Below are positions 54,637 to 64,000 of a stretch of DNA of 64,000 nt, in pieces; position 1 is the first letter of the stretch, and the number at the start of each line of letters is the position of its first letter. Position numbers and translations under genes: made by a program. Below the pieces are notes generated by a model. It saw nothing but the letters and a program-made list of their open reading frames with translations, had not been told where the DNA came from and ran no database searches. Origin of the DNA: an uncultured Muribaculaceae bacterium (lineage in GTDB: Bacteria; Bacteroidota; Bacteroidia; Bacteroidales; Muribaculaceae); the NCBI GenBank assembly GCA_944321715.1, contig CALUMJ010000005.1, positions 44,208 to 108,207 on the forward strand. Reading direction: 5' to 3'.

Positions 54637-55368
54637 TTAACGATTGTTCTTCTTGTTACGGAACCCGCCACGGCGTTGCCCGCCGGCATTGTTGCCGCCA
54701 CGGCTTTCCTTAGCATTCGAGGTGAACTGCGGAGCCAAGTCGCGCTTGCCGTAAACTTCGCCACGGCATATCCACACTTTCACGCCGATTACACCCACTT
54801 TGGTATGAGCTTCAACGAGTGCATAGTCGATGTCGGCACGGAAAGTGTGCAGCGGCGTGCGGCCTTCCTTGAACATCTCCGAGCGAGCCATTTCTGCGCC
54901 GTTCAAGCGGCCGCTCACTTGGATTTTGATTCCCTCGGCCGACCTCATGGTGGCTGCAATAGCCATCTTCACAGCACGGCGGTAAGCAATCTTGCCTTCA
55001 ATCTGACGAGCAACGTTGGTTGCCACGATTTCGGCATCGAGTTCGGGACGCTTAACTTCATAGACGTTAATCTGAACGTCCTTGTCGGTCACTTTCTTCA
55101 ACTCTTCCTTGAGTTGGTCAACCTCCGAGCCACCTTTGCCGATAATCAACCCCGGACGCGAGGTGCACACGGTGATAGTCACCAGCTTCAAAGTGCGCTC
55201 GATGACGATGCGCGATACGCTTGCCTTGGCAAGGCGCGTATTGAGATAATTCCTTATCTTGCTGTCCTCAAGCAATGTGTCGCCATATTTCTTTCCGAAA
55301 TACCAGTTGGAATCCCAACCACGGATAATTCCTAAGCGATTGCTGACTGGATTAACTTTTTGTCCCAT
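54637..55368 (-). CDS. rpsC: 30S ribosomal protein S3
   Basis: 243 aa. The N-terminal part holds [20 protein letters not shown]; the KH domain is [20 protein letters not shown]; the C-terminal domain holds [20 protein letters not shown] Gly/Arg/Asn-rich tail ends it. S3 lines the mRNA entry channel. It starts 1 bp after rplV. Confidence 0.98.
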   Translation of the reverse strand: MGQKVNPVSNRLGIIRGWDSNWYFGKKYGDTLLEDSKIRNYLNTRLAKASVSRIVIERTLKLVTITVCTSRPGLIIGKGGSEVDQLKEELKKVTDKDVQINVYEVKRPELDAEIVATNVARQIEGKIAYRRAVKMAIAATMRSAEGIKIQVSGRLNGAEMARSEMFKEGRTPLHTFRADIDYALVEAHTKVGVIGVKVWICRGEVYGKRDLAPQFTSNAKESRGGNNAGGQRRGGFRNKKNNR

Positions 55369-55369
55369 A

Positions 55370-55792
55370 TTAAGCGTTCTCTACTGCGTTTGCGTTAGTA
55401 TTTTGGATAGTATCTACGTACAATGTCACATGGTTAGAGCGTTTGCGGATACGGTATCCACGGCCTTGCGGCGCAGTGCGCAAACGTTTCAACATGGGAG
55501 CGCAATCTACATAGATTGTCTTTACGTACAACTCGTTGTTCTCGGCCTTGCGCCCGTTCTTCTGTTCCCAGTTGGCGATGGCCGAGCGCAGGAGCTTCTC
55601 GACCTTCAATGCAGCCTCTTTCTTGGTGAAATGGAGGATACCTAAAGCCTTGAAGACCTCTACACCGCGCACCAAGTCAACCACATAGCGCATCTTGCGG
55701 GGCGAAGAAGGGATATTCCTCAATTTTGCGAAGCTTTGGGTGCTGCGTTCTGCCTTAATCGCTTCGGCTGATATTCTTTTTCTTTTACCCAT
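55370..55792 (-). CDS. rplV: 50S ribosomal protein L22
   Basis: 140 aa. Core segments are [37 protein letters not shown] and the beta-hairpin [20 protein letters not shown], which lines the exit tunnel where macrolide resistance changes arise. A C-terminal extension ([16 protein letters not shown]) is present. A 48-bp spacer follows rpsS. Confidence 0.98.
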   Translation of the reverse strand: MGKRKRISAEAIKAERSTQSFAKLRNIPSSPRKMRYVVDLVRGVEVFKALGILHFTKKEAALKVEKLLRSAIANWEQKNGRKAENNELYVKTIYVDCAPMLKRLRTAPQGRGYRIRKRSNHVTLYVDTIQNTNANAVENA

Positions 55793-55840
55793 TGTTCTTA
55801 ATTCTTTTTCTATTTATTCTTCCCGTTTGGCCCGGTGTGC

Positions 55841-56110
55841 TTATTTCTTCTTGTTGCCTGAGTGACCGCGGAAGGTGCGGGTGAGGGCAAACTCACCAAG
55901 CTTGTGACCTACCATGTTTTCAGTAACATACACGGGAATAAACTTATTACCATTGTGGACTGCGAAAGTGTGGCCTACGAAATCGGGCGAAATCATCGAA
56001 GCACGCGACCAGGTCTTGATTACTTGCTTCTTGCCGCTCTTTTCCATCTCGGCGACTTTCTTTTCCAGCTTCACGCTGATAAATGGGCCTTTTTTTAATG
56101 AACGACTCAT
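55841..56110 (-). CDS. rpsS: 30S ribosomal protein S19
   Basis: 89 aa: [40 protein letters not shown] and [21 protein letters not shown]19 is in the 30S head and contacts S13. It is 20 bp after rplB. Confidence 0.98.
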   Translation of the reverse strand: MSRSLKKGPFISVKLEKKVAEMEKSGKKQVIKTWSRASMISPDFVGHTFAVHNGNKFIPVYVTENMVGHKLGEFALTRTFRGHSGNKKK

Positions 56111-56130
56111 AAGTTACTTAATTAATCAAA

Positions 56131-56955
56131 TTACTTTTTCCTTCTTTCGATAATGTATTTAGAAGACAGTTTCTTCGGCGAGCGTGTCTTCAAGCCCTTA
56201 GCATACAAGCCTTTGCGTGAGCGTGGATGTCCACCCGACTGACGGCCTTCGCCACCACCCATTGGGTGATCGACTGGGTTCATTACCACACCGCGGTTGT
56301 GCGGGCGACGACCGAGCCAGCGGCTGCGTCCGGCCTTGCCCGAACGTTCCAAAGCGTGGTCGCTGTTTCCTACTACACCCACCGTTGCACGGCATGCAGC
56401 CAAGATTTTGCGAGTTTCTCCTGAAGGTAATTTGACTATTGCGTAGTCGCCTTCGCGCGACACGAGTTGGGCAAACGTGCCGGCACTACGAGCCATCGAA
56501 GCCCCTTGGCCAGGACGCAATTCGATGTTGTGAATTAAGGTACCAATAGGTATGTTGCTAAGCGGGAGTGCATTGCCTACTTCAGGCGCAACATCCTTGC
56601 CGCTTATAACCGTAGCGCCAACTTCCAAACCGTTGGGTGCGATGATGTAAGCCTTTGTTCCATCGACATAATAAAGCAATGCGATGCGAGCCGAACGGTT
56701 GGGATCGTACTCGATTTGCTTTACTTTTGCCGACACACCGTCCTTGTTTCTCTTAAAGTCGATGATGCGGTATTTGCGCTTGTGGCCTCCGCCCTTGTAG
56801 CGCATGGTGCGGTGGCCTTCGTTGTTGCGACCGCCCGTCGATTTCTTGCCGACCGTAAGAGATTTCTCTGGTGTACGAGTGGTGATGTTGTCGAATACAC
56901 CAATAACCTTGTGTCTTTGCCCCGGTGTTGTGGGCTTAAATTTCCTTACTGCCAT
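56131..56955 (-). CDS. rplB: 50S ribosomal protein L2
   Basis: 274 aa. [40 protein letters not shown] and the C-terminal signature [14 protein letters not shown] with its conserved His are visible. L2 helps subunit joining and supports the peptidyl-transferase centre. It is 3 bp after rplW. Confidence 0.99.
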   Translation of the reverse strand: MAVRKFKPTTPGQRHKVIGVFDNITTRTPEKSLTVGKKSTGGRNNEGHRTMRYKGGGHKRKYRIIDFKRNKDGVSAKVKQIEYDPNRSARIALLYYVDGTKAYIIAPNGLEVGATVISGKDVAPEVGNALPLSNIPIGTLIHNIELRPGQGASMARSAGTFAQLVSREGDYAIVKLPSGETRKILAACRATVGVVGNSDHALERSGKAGRSRWLGRRPHNRGVVMNPVDHPMGGGEGRQSGGHPRSRKGLYAKGLKTRSPKKLSSKYIIERRKK

Positions 56956-56958
56956 TTT

Positions 56959-57252
56959 TTATTGTATGTTACTATAAAAATCAATAGTGTTGCCCTCGGC
57001 AAGCGTCACGATGGCTTTCTTGAAAGCCGATGTGCGCCCTTTGATAAGGCCGCCCTTGGTGTAGCGGTTTTTCCTCTTGCCGCGGCATATCATTGTGTTG
57101 ACTGAAACGACCTTAACTCCATAAAGGTCTTCTACGAGGCTCTTGATTTGAGCCTTGTCGGCCTTGGGGGAAACTTTGAACGTGAACTGGTTCCTCTTGG
57201 CACTAAGGTTGTTGGCCTTTTCAGTGACTACCGGTAAAATCATTATGTCCAT
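56959..57252 (-). CDS. rplW: 50S ribosomal protein L23
   Basis: 97 aa. MDIMILPVVTEKANNLSAKR, FKVSPKADKAQIKSLVEDLY and VVSVNTMICRGKRKNRYTKG match the family. L23 is the main docking site for trigger factor at the tunnel exit. A second ATG three codons in is possible. It lies 18 bp after rplD. Confidence 0.97.
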   Translation of the reverse strand: MDIMILPVVTEKANNLSAKRNQFTFKVSPKADKAQIKSLVEDLYGVKVVSVNTMICRGKRKNRYTKGGLIKGRTSAFKKAIVTLAEGNTIDFYSNIQ

Positions 57253-57270
57253 TGTTTATACCTCCTAAAG

Positions 57271-57894
57271 TTAAAATTCGTTTACCACTGCTACTGCGCT
57301 CTCGCTCAATACCAGCACCTTGTTGTCAAGGATTACATAAGTATTTAAGTCAGACGCAGTTGCTATTCTCACACCCTCGATGTTACGAGCCGACAAATAT
57401 ACGTTTTTATTCTGGTCTGCTAAAACCCAAGTCGATTTCTTGCCACCAATTTTAAGATTATTAGCAACATTTATGAAATCTTTTGTCTTCGGGGCTTCAA
57501 ATGTGAAATCTTCCACTACCAAAATCTCGTTATCGGCAGCCTTGAGCGTCAAAGCCGAACGGCGGGCAAGGTCCTTGGTTTTCTTGTTGAGCTTGAAGCG
57601 GTAGTCGCGTGGACGCGGGCCGAAAACACGACCGCCACCCGACAACAACGGCGAATTGATGTCGCCACGGCGTGCGCCGCCGCCGCCCTTCTGGCGGCCG
57701 AGCTTGCGGGTACTACCCGAAACTTCGCTTCTCTCCTTGGCCTTTGCCGTACCTTGGCGCTGGTTGGCAAGGTATTGCTTGACGGCGAGGTAGATGACGT
57801 GCTGATTGGGGTTCTCAATGGCGAAAACTGCATCGTTGAGCGTCACCTTCTTGCCGGTATCTTCTCCTTTTATGTTATATACTGCGAGTTCCAT
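57271..57894 (-). CDS. rplD: 50S ribosomal protein L4
   Basis: 207 aa. The extended loop that lines the exit tunnel is visible in [20 protein letters not shown] and [20 protein letters not shown]; the rest is the alpha/beta core. In E. coli L4 also represses the S10 operon. The start overlaps the rplC stop by one base. Confidence 0.98.
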   Translation of the reverse strand: MELAVYNIKGEDTGKKVTLNDAVFAIENPNQHVIYLAVKQYLANQRQGTAKAKERSEVSGSTRKLGRQKGGGGARRGDINSPLLSGGGRVFGPRPRDYRFKLNKKTKDLARRSALTLKAADNEILVVEDFTFEAPKTKDFINVANNLKIGGKKSTWVLADQNKNVYLSARNIEGVRIATASDLNTYVILDNKVLVLSESAVAVVNEF

Positions 57895-58511
57895 TATTTT
57901 TCAATTAATACGATTGAACCTTTGTAACCCGGTACCGACCCCTTGATGACCAAAAGGTTGTTTTCGGGTATAATCTTAACAACTTGTAGATTTTGCACCG
58001 TCACGCGTTCGTTGCCCATGTGGCCTGCCATGCGCATGCCCTTGAACACCTTTGCAGGGTAAGAACAAGCACCTATTGAACCTGGGGCGCGCAGACGGTC
58101 GTCCTGTCCGTGGGTCGATTGGCCCACACCGCCGAAACCGTGGCGTTTTACAACGCCTTGGAAGCCGTGTCCTTTAGATGTACCTACTACATCGACAAAT
58201 TCGGTATCGGCAAACAAGTCAACGGTAATCTTATCGCCTAATTTGTACTCGCCTTCGAAACCTTTGAACTCGGCCAAGTGTCGTTGCGGAGCTACACCGG
58301 CTTTCTTGAAGTGACCTTGCAAGGGCTTGGTGGTGTGCTTCTCCTTCTTCTCGATGAAACCGAGTTGGAGGGCTTCATAACCATCCTTATCCAAAGTCTT
58401 AACCTGAGTAACTACACAAGGACCTACTTCGATAACAGTGCACGGTATGCTTTTACCGTCGGCACTGAATACGGATGTCATTCCGATTTTCTTTCCTAAT
58501 AATCCTGGCAT
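57894..58511 (-). CDS. rplC: 50S ribosomal protein L3
   Basis: 205 aa. [20 protein letters not shown] opens the protein; the loop with [31 protein letters not shown] and [17 protein letters not shown] is conserved. L3 starts 50S assembly and touches the peptidyl-transferase centre. A 63-bp spacer follows rpsJ. Confidence 0.98.
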   Translation of the reverse strand: MPGLLGKKIGMTSVFSADGKSIPCTVIEVGPCVVTQVKTLDKDGYEALQLGFIEKKEKHTTKPLQGHFKKAGVAPQRHLAEFKGFEGEYKLGDKITVDLFADTEFVDVVGTSKGHGFQGVVKRHGFGGVGQSTHGQDDRLRAPGSIGACSYPAKVFKGMRMAGHMGNERVTVQNLQVVKIIPENNLLVIKGSVPGYKGSIVLIEK

Positions 58512-58574
58512 TTCTCTTAATTTAAATGTTTCTTCTCTTGATTGTTTATTATCACAAGGATTGACGAACGTCCA

Positions 58575-58880
58575 TTACACCTTGATTTCCACTGCCACGC
58601 CGCTTGGCAATTCGAGCTTCATGAGGGCATCGACTGTCTTGGCGGTGCTGTTGTAGATGTCAATCAGGCGTTTGAACGACGACAGTTGGAACTGTTCGCG
58701 CGACTTCTTGTTGACGAAAGTCGAACGGTTCACGGTAAAGATACGCTTGTGCGTTGGCAATGGTATCGGACCGCTAACAACAGCTCCGGTTGCTTTCACT
58801 GTCTTAACAATCTTCTCGGCCGACTTGTCGACCAAGTTGTGGTCGTAAGACTTCAATTTGATTCTTATTCTTTGGTTCAT
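58575..58880 (-). CDS. rpsJ: 30S ribosomal protein S10
   Basis: 101 aa. [40 protein letters not shown] and the C-terminal [19 protein letters not shown] are typical. S10 is also the transcription factor NusE. It follows fusA by 22 bp with no tuf gene between, unlike E. coli. Confidence 0.98.
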   Translation of the reverse strand: MNQRIRIKLKSYDHNLVDKSAEKIVKTVKATGAVVSGPIPLPTHKRIFTVNRSTFVNKKSREQFQLSSFKRLIDIYNSTAKTVDALMKLELPSGVAVEIKV

Positions 58881-58902
58881 ATCTCGTTAAGATGAATATT
58901 TT

Positions 58903-61029
58903 TTATTTCAGTAAGTCAACGCGGCCATTGCATTCGGTGAGCACCTGCTTGGCAATCGATGTGCTTACCTCGGCATAGTGCGAGAACGACATCGTTGAAG
59001 TGGCGCGGCCCGAAGTGATTGTACGCAAAGCAGTCACATATCCGAACATCTCGGCAAGCGGAGCCTTGGCTTTCACGATGCGGGCACCGCTGCGGCTCGA
59101 TTCCATAGCCTCGACTTGTCCGCGGCGCTTGTTAAGGTCGCCAATCACGTCACCCATGCTTTCTTCGGGGGTAACGACTTCGACTTTCATTATAGGTTCG
59201 AGCAGCACAGGGCCAGCCTTTTCGCATGCCTTCTTGAATGCTTGGATGGCACAAAGCTCAAACGACAACTGGTCGGAGTCAACCGGGTGGAACGAACCAT
59301 CGATAACGGTCACCTTGAGGTGTTCAACCGGGAAGCCAGCAAGCACGCCGTTCTTCATGGCAGTGGTGAAACCTTTCTGGATTGCAGGGATAAATTCCTT
59401 TGGAATGTTACCGCCCTTGACCTCGTCAACAAATTGCAAGTTGCCTTCGAAACCTTCGTCAACCGGTTCGACACGGACGATGATGTCGGCAAATTTACCA
59501 CGACCACCAGTCTGCTTCTTGAACACTTCACGCAATTCCACAGGTTTTGTAATGGCTTCCTTGTAAGTTACTTGCGGACGGCCTTGGTTACATTCAACCT
59601 TGAACTCGCGGCGCAAGCGGTCGATGATGATATCCAAGTGAAGCTCACCCATACCGCTGATGACAGTTTGGCCTGTTTCTTCGTTGGTGGCAACACGGAA
59701 TGTCGGGTCTTCTTCGGCCAACTTCTGCAAACCTACGCCGAGCTTGTCGAGGTCTTTTTGCGTCTTAGGCTCTACGGCAATACCGATAACCGGCTCGGGG
59801 AAGTCCATTGCTTCGAGTACAATCGGGTTGTTTTCGTCGCAAAGAGTGTCGCCAGTGCGAATATCCTTGAAACCTACACCTGCGCCGATGTCGCCGCAAC
59901 CGATAGTTTCCATCGGGTTCTGCTTGTTTGAGTGCATCTGGAACAAACGCGAGATGCGTTCTTTCTTGCCCGAGCGAGAGTTGAGCACGTAGCTACCGGC
60001 GTCAATCTTGCCCGAATATACGCGGAAGAATACCAAACGGCCTACATACGGGTCAGTTGCAATCTTAAATGCAAGTGCGCACATAGGTTCTTCAAACAAA
60101 GGCTTGCGGGTAACCACTGTATCGGGGTCGTCAATTGCGTGTCCCACAACCTCGGCTGTGTCTTCGGGGCTTGGCAAATATGCGCACACGGCATCGAGCA
60201 GCGTCTGCACACCCTTGTTCTTGAACGAGCTACCGCAAAGCATAGGCACGATGCTCATCTTCAGTGTGGCGGCGCGCAATGCACGCTTGATTTCCTCTAC
60301 GGTAATCGTAGATGGGTCGTCAAAATACTTGGTCATCAAGTCGTCGTCGAATTCGGCGATGCTCTCAAGCATCTTGTCGCGCCATTCCTCGCACTCGGCA
60401 ACCATGTTATCGGGTATGGGGCCGCGAGTATATTCGGCACCCATTGTTTCATCGTGCCAAATGAGCGACTCCATCGAAATCAGGTCAACAACGCCCTTGA
60501 AAGTTTCTTCAGCGCCTATTGGCACTTGTATCGGGCAAGGATTTGCACCGAGGATTTCCTTCATCTGGCGCACAACCTCAAAGAAATTGGCACCCGAGCG
60601 GTCCATCTTGTTGACATAGCCGATGCGCGGCACGTTGTATTTGTCGGCTTGGCGCCAAACAGTTTCAGATTGCGGCTCAACGCCACCCACTGCACAGAAA
60701 GTGGCAATTGCACCGTCGAGTACACGAAGCGAGCGTTCAACCTCCACAGTGAAATCGACGTGTCCCGGGGTGTCAATCAGGTTGATTTTGTACCTCTTGC
60801 CGTCATAGTTCCAGAAAGTGGTGGTTGCAGCTGAAGTGATAGTGATACCACGCTCCTGCTCTTGTTCCATCCAGTCCATAGTGGCAGCACCGTCGTGAAC
60901 CTCACCAATCTTGTGGGTCAAACCGGTGTAGAACAAGATACGCTCCGACGTGGTTGTCTTTCCGGCATCGATGTGAGCCATGATACCGATGTTGCGCGTA
61001 AAAACTAATTGTGCGTCAGTTGTAGCCAT
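58903..61029 (-). CDS. fusA: Elongation factor G
   Basis: 708 aa. GTPase motifs are G1 [20 protein letters not shown]3 [11 protein letters not shown] and G4 [10 protein letters not shown]; domains II to V follow, with [20 protein letters not shown] in domain IV and [20 protein letters not shown] in domain V. EF-G moves tRNA and mRNA after each peptide bond. The full set of canonical motifs marks this as a housekeeping EF-G, not a ribosome-protection paralogue. It is 26 bp after rpsG. Confidence 0.98.
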   Translation of the reverse strand: MATTDAQLVFTRNIGIMAHIDAGKTTTSERILFYTGLTHKIGEVHDGAATMDWMEQEQERGITITSAATTTFWNYDGKRYKINLIDTPGHVDFTVEVERSLRVLDGAIATFCAVGGVEPQSETVWRQADKYNVPRIGYVNKMDRSGANFFEVVRQMKEILGANPCPIQVPIGAEETFKGVVDLISMESLIWHDETMGAEYTRGPIPDNMVAECEEWRDKMLESIAEFDDDLMTKYFDDPSTITVEEIKRALRAATLKMSIVPMLCGSSFKNKGVQTLLDAVCAYLPSPEDTAEVVGHAIDDPDTVVTRKPLFEEPMCALAFKIATDPYVGRLVFFRVYSGKIDAGSYVLNSRSGKKERISRLFQMHSNKQNPMETIGCGDIGAGVGFKDIRTGDTLCDENNPIVLEAMDFPEPVIGIAVEPKTQKDLDKLGVGLQKLAEEDPTFRVATNEETGQTVISGMGELHLDIIIDRLRREFKVECNQGRPQVTYKEAITKPVELREVFKKQTGGRGKFADIIVRVEPVDEGFEGNLQFVDEVKGGNIPKEFIPAIQKGFTTAMKNGVLAGFPVEHLKVTVIDGSFHPVDSDQLSFELCAIQAFKKACEKAGPVLLEPIMKVEVVTPEESMGDVIGDLNKRRGQVEAMESSRSGARIVKAKAPLAEMFGYVTALRTITSGRATSTMSFSHYAEVSTSIAKQVLTECNGRVDLLK

Positions 61030-61055
61030 TGTTTAGTCTATCTTTTCTCTATTAA

Positions 61056-61532
61056 TTAAAATCTGAAGTGTGCGAATGCGCGGTTAGCCTCGGCCATGCG
61101 GTGCATGTCTTCCTTGCGCTTGAATGCGCCACCTTGCTCGTTATAAGCATCGACGATTTCCGAAGCCAGCTTGTCGGCCATAGTCTTGCCGCCACGCTTG
61201 CGTGCGAATGAGATAAGATTTTTCATTGATATCGACTCCTTGCGGTCGGGACGAATTTCGGTAGGAACCTGGAAAGTGGCACCGCCCACACGGCGTGACT
61301 TTACTTCCACTTGCGGAGTAATGTTCTCCAAGGCTTTTTTCCATATTTCGAGTGCGCTCTTCTCCTCGTTTGGCAACTTCTTCTTAACCAACTCAAGTGC
61401 GCCATAAAATATCTTGTACGACGTGTTTTTCTTACCGTCATACATCAAGTGATTTACAAATTTAGAAACTTTTACATCACTAAAAACGGGGTCGGGCAAT
61501 ACGACCCTCTTCTTTGGTTTTGCCTTTCTCAT
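61056..61532 (-). CDS. rpsG: 30S ribosomal protein S7
   Basis: 158 aa. [40 protein letters not shown] and [18 protein letters not shown] are conserved. S7 starts assembly of the 30S head. In E. coli it binds the rpsL-rpsG spacer to control its own synthesis. The 265-bp spacer here is the longest gap in the supercluster. Confidence 0.98.
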   Translation of the reverse strand: MRKAKPKKRVVLPDPVFSDVKVSKFVNHLMYDGKKNTSYKIFYGALELVKKKLPNEEKSALEIWKKALENITPQVEVKSRRVGGATFQVPTEIRPDRKESISMKNLISFARKRGGKTMADKLASEIVDAYNEQGGAFKRKEDMHRMAEANRAFAHFRF

Positions 61533-61797
61533 TTCAATTTTTAAAAGTTGCGTTTTTGTTCGCTTGGTTGTTGTCTTACATCTTCAATGGGCATTCTCCA
61601 ATGCGCCATTTACTCAACCGTAATATCCAATTCCAATAAAAGCAAAAACTAAGTTTTACACTTGTCTTTTTTGTTTCACGTCCGGCCTCACATCGTCTGT
61701 CGCGATGCAGACCGAGCGCAGCTTTGTTTTTTAGTAAAAAATGGCAGTGCTTATGCGGCACCACTCATTTAATGTCGTGGCGACAGGAACCCGCGTA
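61533..61797 (-). other. 265-bp rpsL-rpsG intercistronic region
   Basis: No gene is supported. On the minus strand the RNA could form GTCTG-CATCGCGA-CAGAC (61695-61712) inside a larger GC-rich fold (CGGTCTGC...GGCCGG), flanked by A/T-rich segments. The place corresponds to the S7 regulatory site of E. coli, though no sequence match to that site is claimed. Confidence 0.45.
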
Positions 61798-62184
61798 TTA
61801 CTTCTTGGCTCCTGCTTTCGGACGTTTTGCGCCGTATTTCGAGCGGCGTTGTGTGCGTCCAGCAACACCGGCAGTATCAAGCGTACCGCGAATGATGTGG
61901 TAACGTACACCAGGGAGGTCCTTAACACGTCCGCCCCTGACCATCACAATCGAGTGTTCCTGCAAGTTGTGGCCTTCTCCCGGGATATACGAGTTTACCT
62001 CCTTACCGTTAGTCAACCTCACACGGGCAACCTTACGCATTGCCGAGTTAGGCTTCTTAGGCGTAGTAGTGTAAACACGCACACATACGCCACGGCGTTG
62101 CGGGCATGAATCCAATGCTGGCGACTTGCTCTTGTCAACCAACTTTACACGGCCTTTTCTTACCAATTGCTGAATTGTAGGCAT
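61798..62184 (-). CDS. rpsL: 30S ribosomal protein S12
   Basis: 128 aa. [20 protein letters not shown], the streptomycin-site loop [20 protein letters not shown] and [20 protein letters not shown] are present; the key Lys residues of both loops are wild-type in appearance. S12 checks codon-anticodon pairing. It is the first gene of the ribosomal supercluster. Confidence 0.98.
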   Translation of the reverse strand: MPTIQQLVRKGRVKLVDKSKSPALDSCPQRRGVCVRVYTTTPKKPNSAMRKVARVRLTNGKEVNSYIPGEGHNLQEHSIVMVRGGRVKDLPGVRYHIIRGTLDTAGVAGRTQRRSKYGAKRPKAGAKK

Positions 62185-62258
62185 CTTAAATTCTTTTTGT
62201 TTATTAAAAATTCGTTATGTTCTTTTTCATTAATACAACCTATGTCGCCACCAACTTT

Positions 62259-62279
62259 CGCTAAATCAATCACTTAGCG
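62259..62279 (-). other. Leader hairpin of the ribosomal supercluster
   Basis: CGCTAAGTGATTGATTTAGCG on the minus strand has six- to seven-base arms (CGCTAA and TTAGCG) and sits in the roughly 120-nt untranslated leader between the promoter and the rpsL start. It may stabilise the transcript or be bound by a ribosomal protein. Confidence 0.4.
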
Positions 62280-62312
62280 ACCAATCTTTGCAACATGTGC
62301 TGAAAAACTGTG

Positions 62313-62344
62313 CAAAGATAAGCACTAATATTCTAATTACCAAA
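62313..62344 (-). promoter_or_regulatory. Consensus promoter of the ribosomal supercluster
   Basis: Minus-strand TTTG (62341-62344), a 20-nt spacer and TATCTTTG (62313-62320) match TTTG-N20-TAnnTTTG exactly. The expected transcript start is near 62306, about 120 nt before the rpsL ATG. No other consensus promoter was seen inside the following 18 kb, though a full scan was not possible by eye. Confidence 0.85.
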
Positions 62345-62433
62345 TGTTTTAATGCACCATTTTATATGGCATCAATAGATTTTCGCGACATTTAGCCCAC
62401 CAACACGTGACGAAACGGGCTTTTGCGTTTTAT

Positions 62434-62988
62434 TTATTTTTCTAACATTAACAATATTTCACTCAACGGCAGGCCCGCCTTGTCTTTATCTGACAACAAC
62501 AAACCACCATCAACCTCTGGCCACTCAATGCACAATTCGGGGTCGTCGAACCGCAACGTCACTTCGGCTTGCGGAGCATAAATGTTATCGACCTTGTACT
62601 GGAATTGCGCAACGTCGCTCATCACAAGGAAACCGTGGGCGAAATGGCGCGACACAAACAGCTGACGGCCATTCTCCTGACTTAATTCCACAGCAACATG
62701 ACGGCCAAACGTTGGTGACCCCTTGCGCAAATCAACCACAACGTCATACACCACTCCTTGCGACACTCGCACCAACTTGGCTTGACTGTACTCGCCACGC
62801 TGCAAATGCAAGCCGCGCAACACACCTCGTGACGACTGCGACTCATTGTCCTGCACGAAATCGACCTTGCCGATGGCGTTCTCAAAGTCGGCGCGCTTGA
62901 AACTTTCACAAAAATAACCACGTGCGTCGCCATGCCTTACCGGCTCAATTAGCCACACACCTTTGATATATTGCTCTATAAATTTCAT
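62434..62988 (-). CDS. rfbC: dTDP-4-dehydrorhamnose 3,5-epimerase
   Basis: 184 aa from the ATG at 62988; an upstream in-frame stretch lacks a start context. The cupin fold shows EPVRHGDARGYFCESF, QDNESQSSRGVLRGLHLQRG (with the catalytic His in GLHLQ), KLVRVSQGVVYDVVVDLRKG and SRHFAHGFLVMSD. It makes dTDP-4-keto-L-rhamnose for cell-surface polysaccharide. The other rml genes are not adjacent in the window, so it acts with enzymes encoded elsewhere. An acidic variant of the C-terminus is present. Confidence 0.9.
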   Translation of the reverse strand: MKFIEQYIKGVWLIEPVRHGDARGYFCESFKRADFENAIGKVDFVQDNESQSSRGVLRGLHLQRGEYSQAKLVRVSQGVVYDVVVDLRKGSPTFGRHVAVELSQENGRQLFVSRHFAHGFLVMSDVAQFQYKVDNIYAPQAEVTLRFDDPELCIEWPEVDGGLLLSDKDKAGLPLSEILLMLEK

Positions 62989-63124
62989 AACCTCACAATT
63001 TATGCCATGCAAAATTACTAAAAATACAAAAAAACACATACTCCGATTGGCATTGTGGCATTTAATTTATATTTTTGAGAATTGTAAATACCCATTAACA
63101 CATAGACCCTAACATTAATAAGTC

Positions 63125-64000
63125 ATGAACAAAAAAATTACGCTCGCCTTATTGGCAACACTTGTGTGCGCCATGCAGCTACTTGCCGCACCTGGCAAGA
63201 TTCGCAATGCATCTATCACACAAGACGCCAGCTGCACTGGTCCCGGAAACCCCAACGAAAAAATACTGCAAATAATGCTCGGAATATCGGGTGATGCGGT
63301 AAACCTGAAATCTATCGACTTCACACTCGACGGCACAACCGACCTCAACGACTACAAAAAGGTCAAAGTATATTACAACGGAACCGACCCGTTGAACCGA
63401 TTCGACGAAAGGAACGCCGAGGGCGCAACATTGCTCGGTGAATATGACCCGCAACCAGGAACAATGACCTGCGACCTGACTACCTATATATCGCTATCGG
63501 GGAGGTTCAACTACTTCTACATCGTCGCCGAGGTTGCCGATGATGCCAAGGAAGGCAACAAACTCGATGCGACAGTGGTATCGCTCACGACCGACAACGA
63601 AACCTACACCGTGCAAAACGGCGCGCCCGACGGAGCCCGCGAGGTAATCATGCTACGCAAGCTGATGTACGCCCCCGGCGACAACGGCTCGGTGGCCTAC
63701 CGCATTCCTGCAATGGTGGTACTACCCAATGGCAACATCGTCACGGCAATCGACCGACGCTGGAACAGCGAAGCCGACTTAGCCAACCGCATAGACATCA
63801 TAGCCCGCATCAGCGAGGATGGCGGCTACACTTGGAGCGAGGAATATCCCATAGCCACAGCATCGGATGCCGACAATGGCCGTGGCGACTGCGCATTGGT
63901 GGTCGCACCCAATGGCGATATTGTAGCGGCATTCGTGGGCGGAAACAGCCTGTGGAATTCGACCGAAGCAGACCCCATGTCGTGGGTAATAAGCCGTTAG
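63125..64000 (+). CDS. GH33 sialidase, N-terminal part ending at an amber codon
   Basis: 291 codons, then TAG as the last three bases of the window. A signal peptide (cleaved near QLLAAP) precedes a beta-sandwich N-terminal domain of the kind attached to BNR neuraminidases (about 25-170). The catalytic propeller then begins with AYRIPAMVVL (RIP motif, first Arg of the triad), DRRWNS, and one Asp box SEDGGYTW. A complete GH33 enzyme needs about 540 aa, with further Asp boxes, the other Arg residues and the nucleophile Tyr. The last residues are just before where the next Asp box would start. Sialidase activity would fit the epimerase and SusCD genes at the left edge. Confidence 0.75.
   Translation: MNKKITLALLATLVCAMQLLAAPGKIRNASITQDASCTGPGNPNEKILQIMLGISGDAVNLKSIDFTLDGTTDLNDYKKVKVYYNGTDPLNRFDERNAEGATLLGEYDPQPGTMTCDLTTYISLSGRFNYFYIVAEVADDAKEGNKLDATVVSLTTDNETYTVQNGAPDGAREVIMLRKLMYAPGDNGSVAYRIPAMVVLPNGNIVTAIDRRWNSEADLANRIDIIARISEDGGYTWSEEYPIATASDADNGRGDCALVVAPNGDIVAAFVGGNSLWNSTEADPMSWVISR

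Noticed and set aside
58881-58902. Missing tuf gene between fusA and rpsJ, and missing adk after secY
   Set aside because: This is not a deletion: the genes are contiguous with 22-bp and 19-bp spacers, and the order is normal for Bacteroidetes.
61576-61764. 62-codon ORF in the rpsL-rpsG spacer
   Set aside because: It has no ribosome-binding context or known motif, and the region is better explained as an RNA control or spacer region.

Overview
The window reads as chromosomal DNA of a Bacteroidales bacterium, phylum Bacteroidota. Supporting signs are a SusC/SusD outer-membrane pair, several SusC- and lipoprotein-type secreted proteins, promoters of the Bacteroidetes form TTTG-N20-TAnnTTTG, the phylum's ribosomal gene order without tuf after fusA or adk after secY, and a ribosomal protein L36 that has lost two of its zinc ligands. 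Base composition is near 50% G+C except for an AT-rich block at 10.5-15.6 kb. A Muribaculaceae-like gut commensal would fit, but family-level placement is a guess.

Left arm (1-10.3 kb): a minus-strand sugar-uptake operon begins at 7.2 kb with a Tat-exported DUF4434-like protein, then an MFS sugar porter, an N-acylglucosamine 2-epimerase, SusC and the start of SusD. A ROK repressor is divergent from it. Next comes an ECF sigma factor, a small membrane protein and a Spy/CpxP-like periplasmic protein.

Accessory block (10.4-18.4 kb): ten minus-strand genes. The downstream half (10.46-15.57 kb) is AT-rich and encodes a multi-membrane protein, a P-loop GTPase-like protein, a coiled-coil protein with one membrane span, a retropepsin-like lipoprotein and a tail-anchored protein. 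It looks like an uncharacterised membrane-linked NTPase module and is the best candidate for a new system. The upstream half encodes a FadL-like barrel, two small lipoproteins and a hypothetical protein.

Middle (19-43.7 kb): GNAT acetyltransferase and MscS/YbdG channel; an operon of a TonB receptor, a beta-helix lipoprotein and a purple-acid-phosphatase-like enzyme with Pho-box-like repeats upstream; a GH43-GH35-discoidin fusion; a HAD phosphatase and AroB; an AI-2E-family permease; a periplasmic-sensing histidine kinase with a nine-G tract above its promoter; a GH36 alpha-galactosidase; and a 1406-residue acyl-CoA dehydratase activase with a coupled TetR regulator and a palindromic operator at the promoter. 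Composite palindromic repeats tipped by GGGTGTATCAAAAT lie at 19.0-19.3 and 33.1-33.4 kb, with a related element at 10.3-10.5 kb.

Right arm (43.7-62.4 kb): one unbroken str-S10-spc-alpha ribosomal supercluster, rpsL to rplQ, 33 genes on the minus strand with a consensus promoter before rpsL and a strong bidirectional terminator after rplQ. Beyond it are a dTDP-sugar 3,5-epimerase and a GH33 sialidase whose reading frame hits an amber codon in the last three bases of the window.
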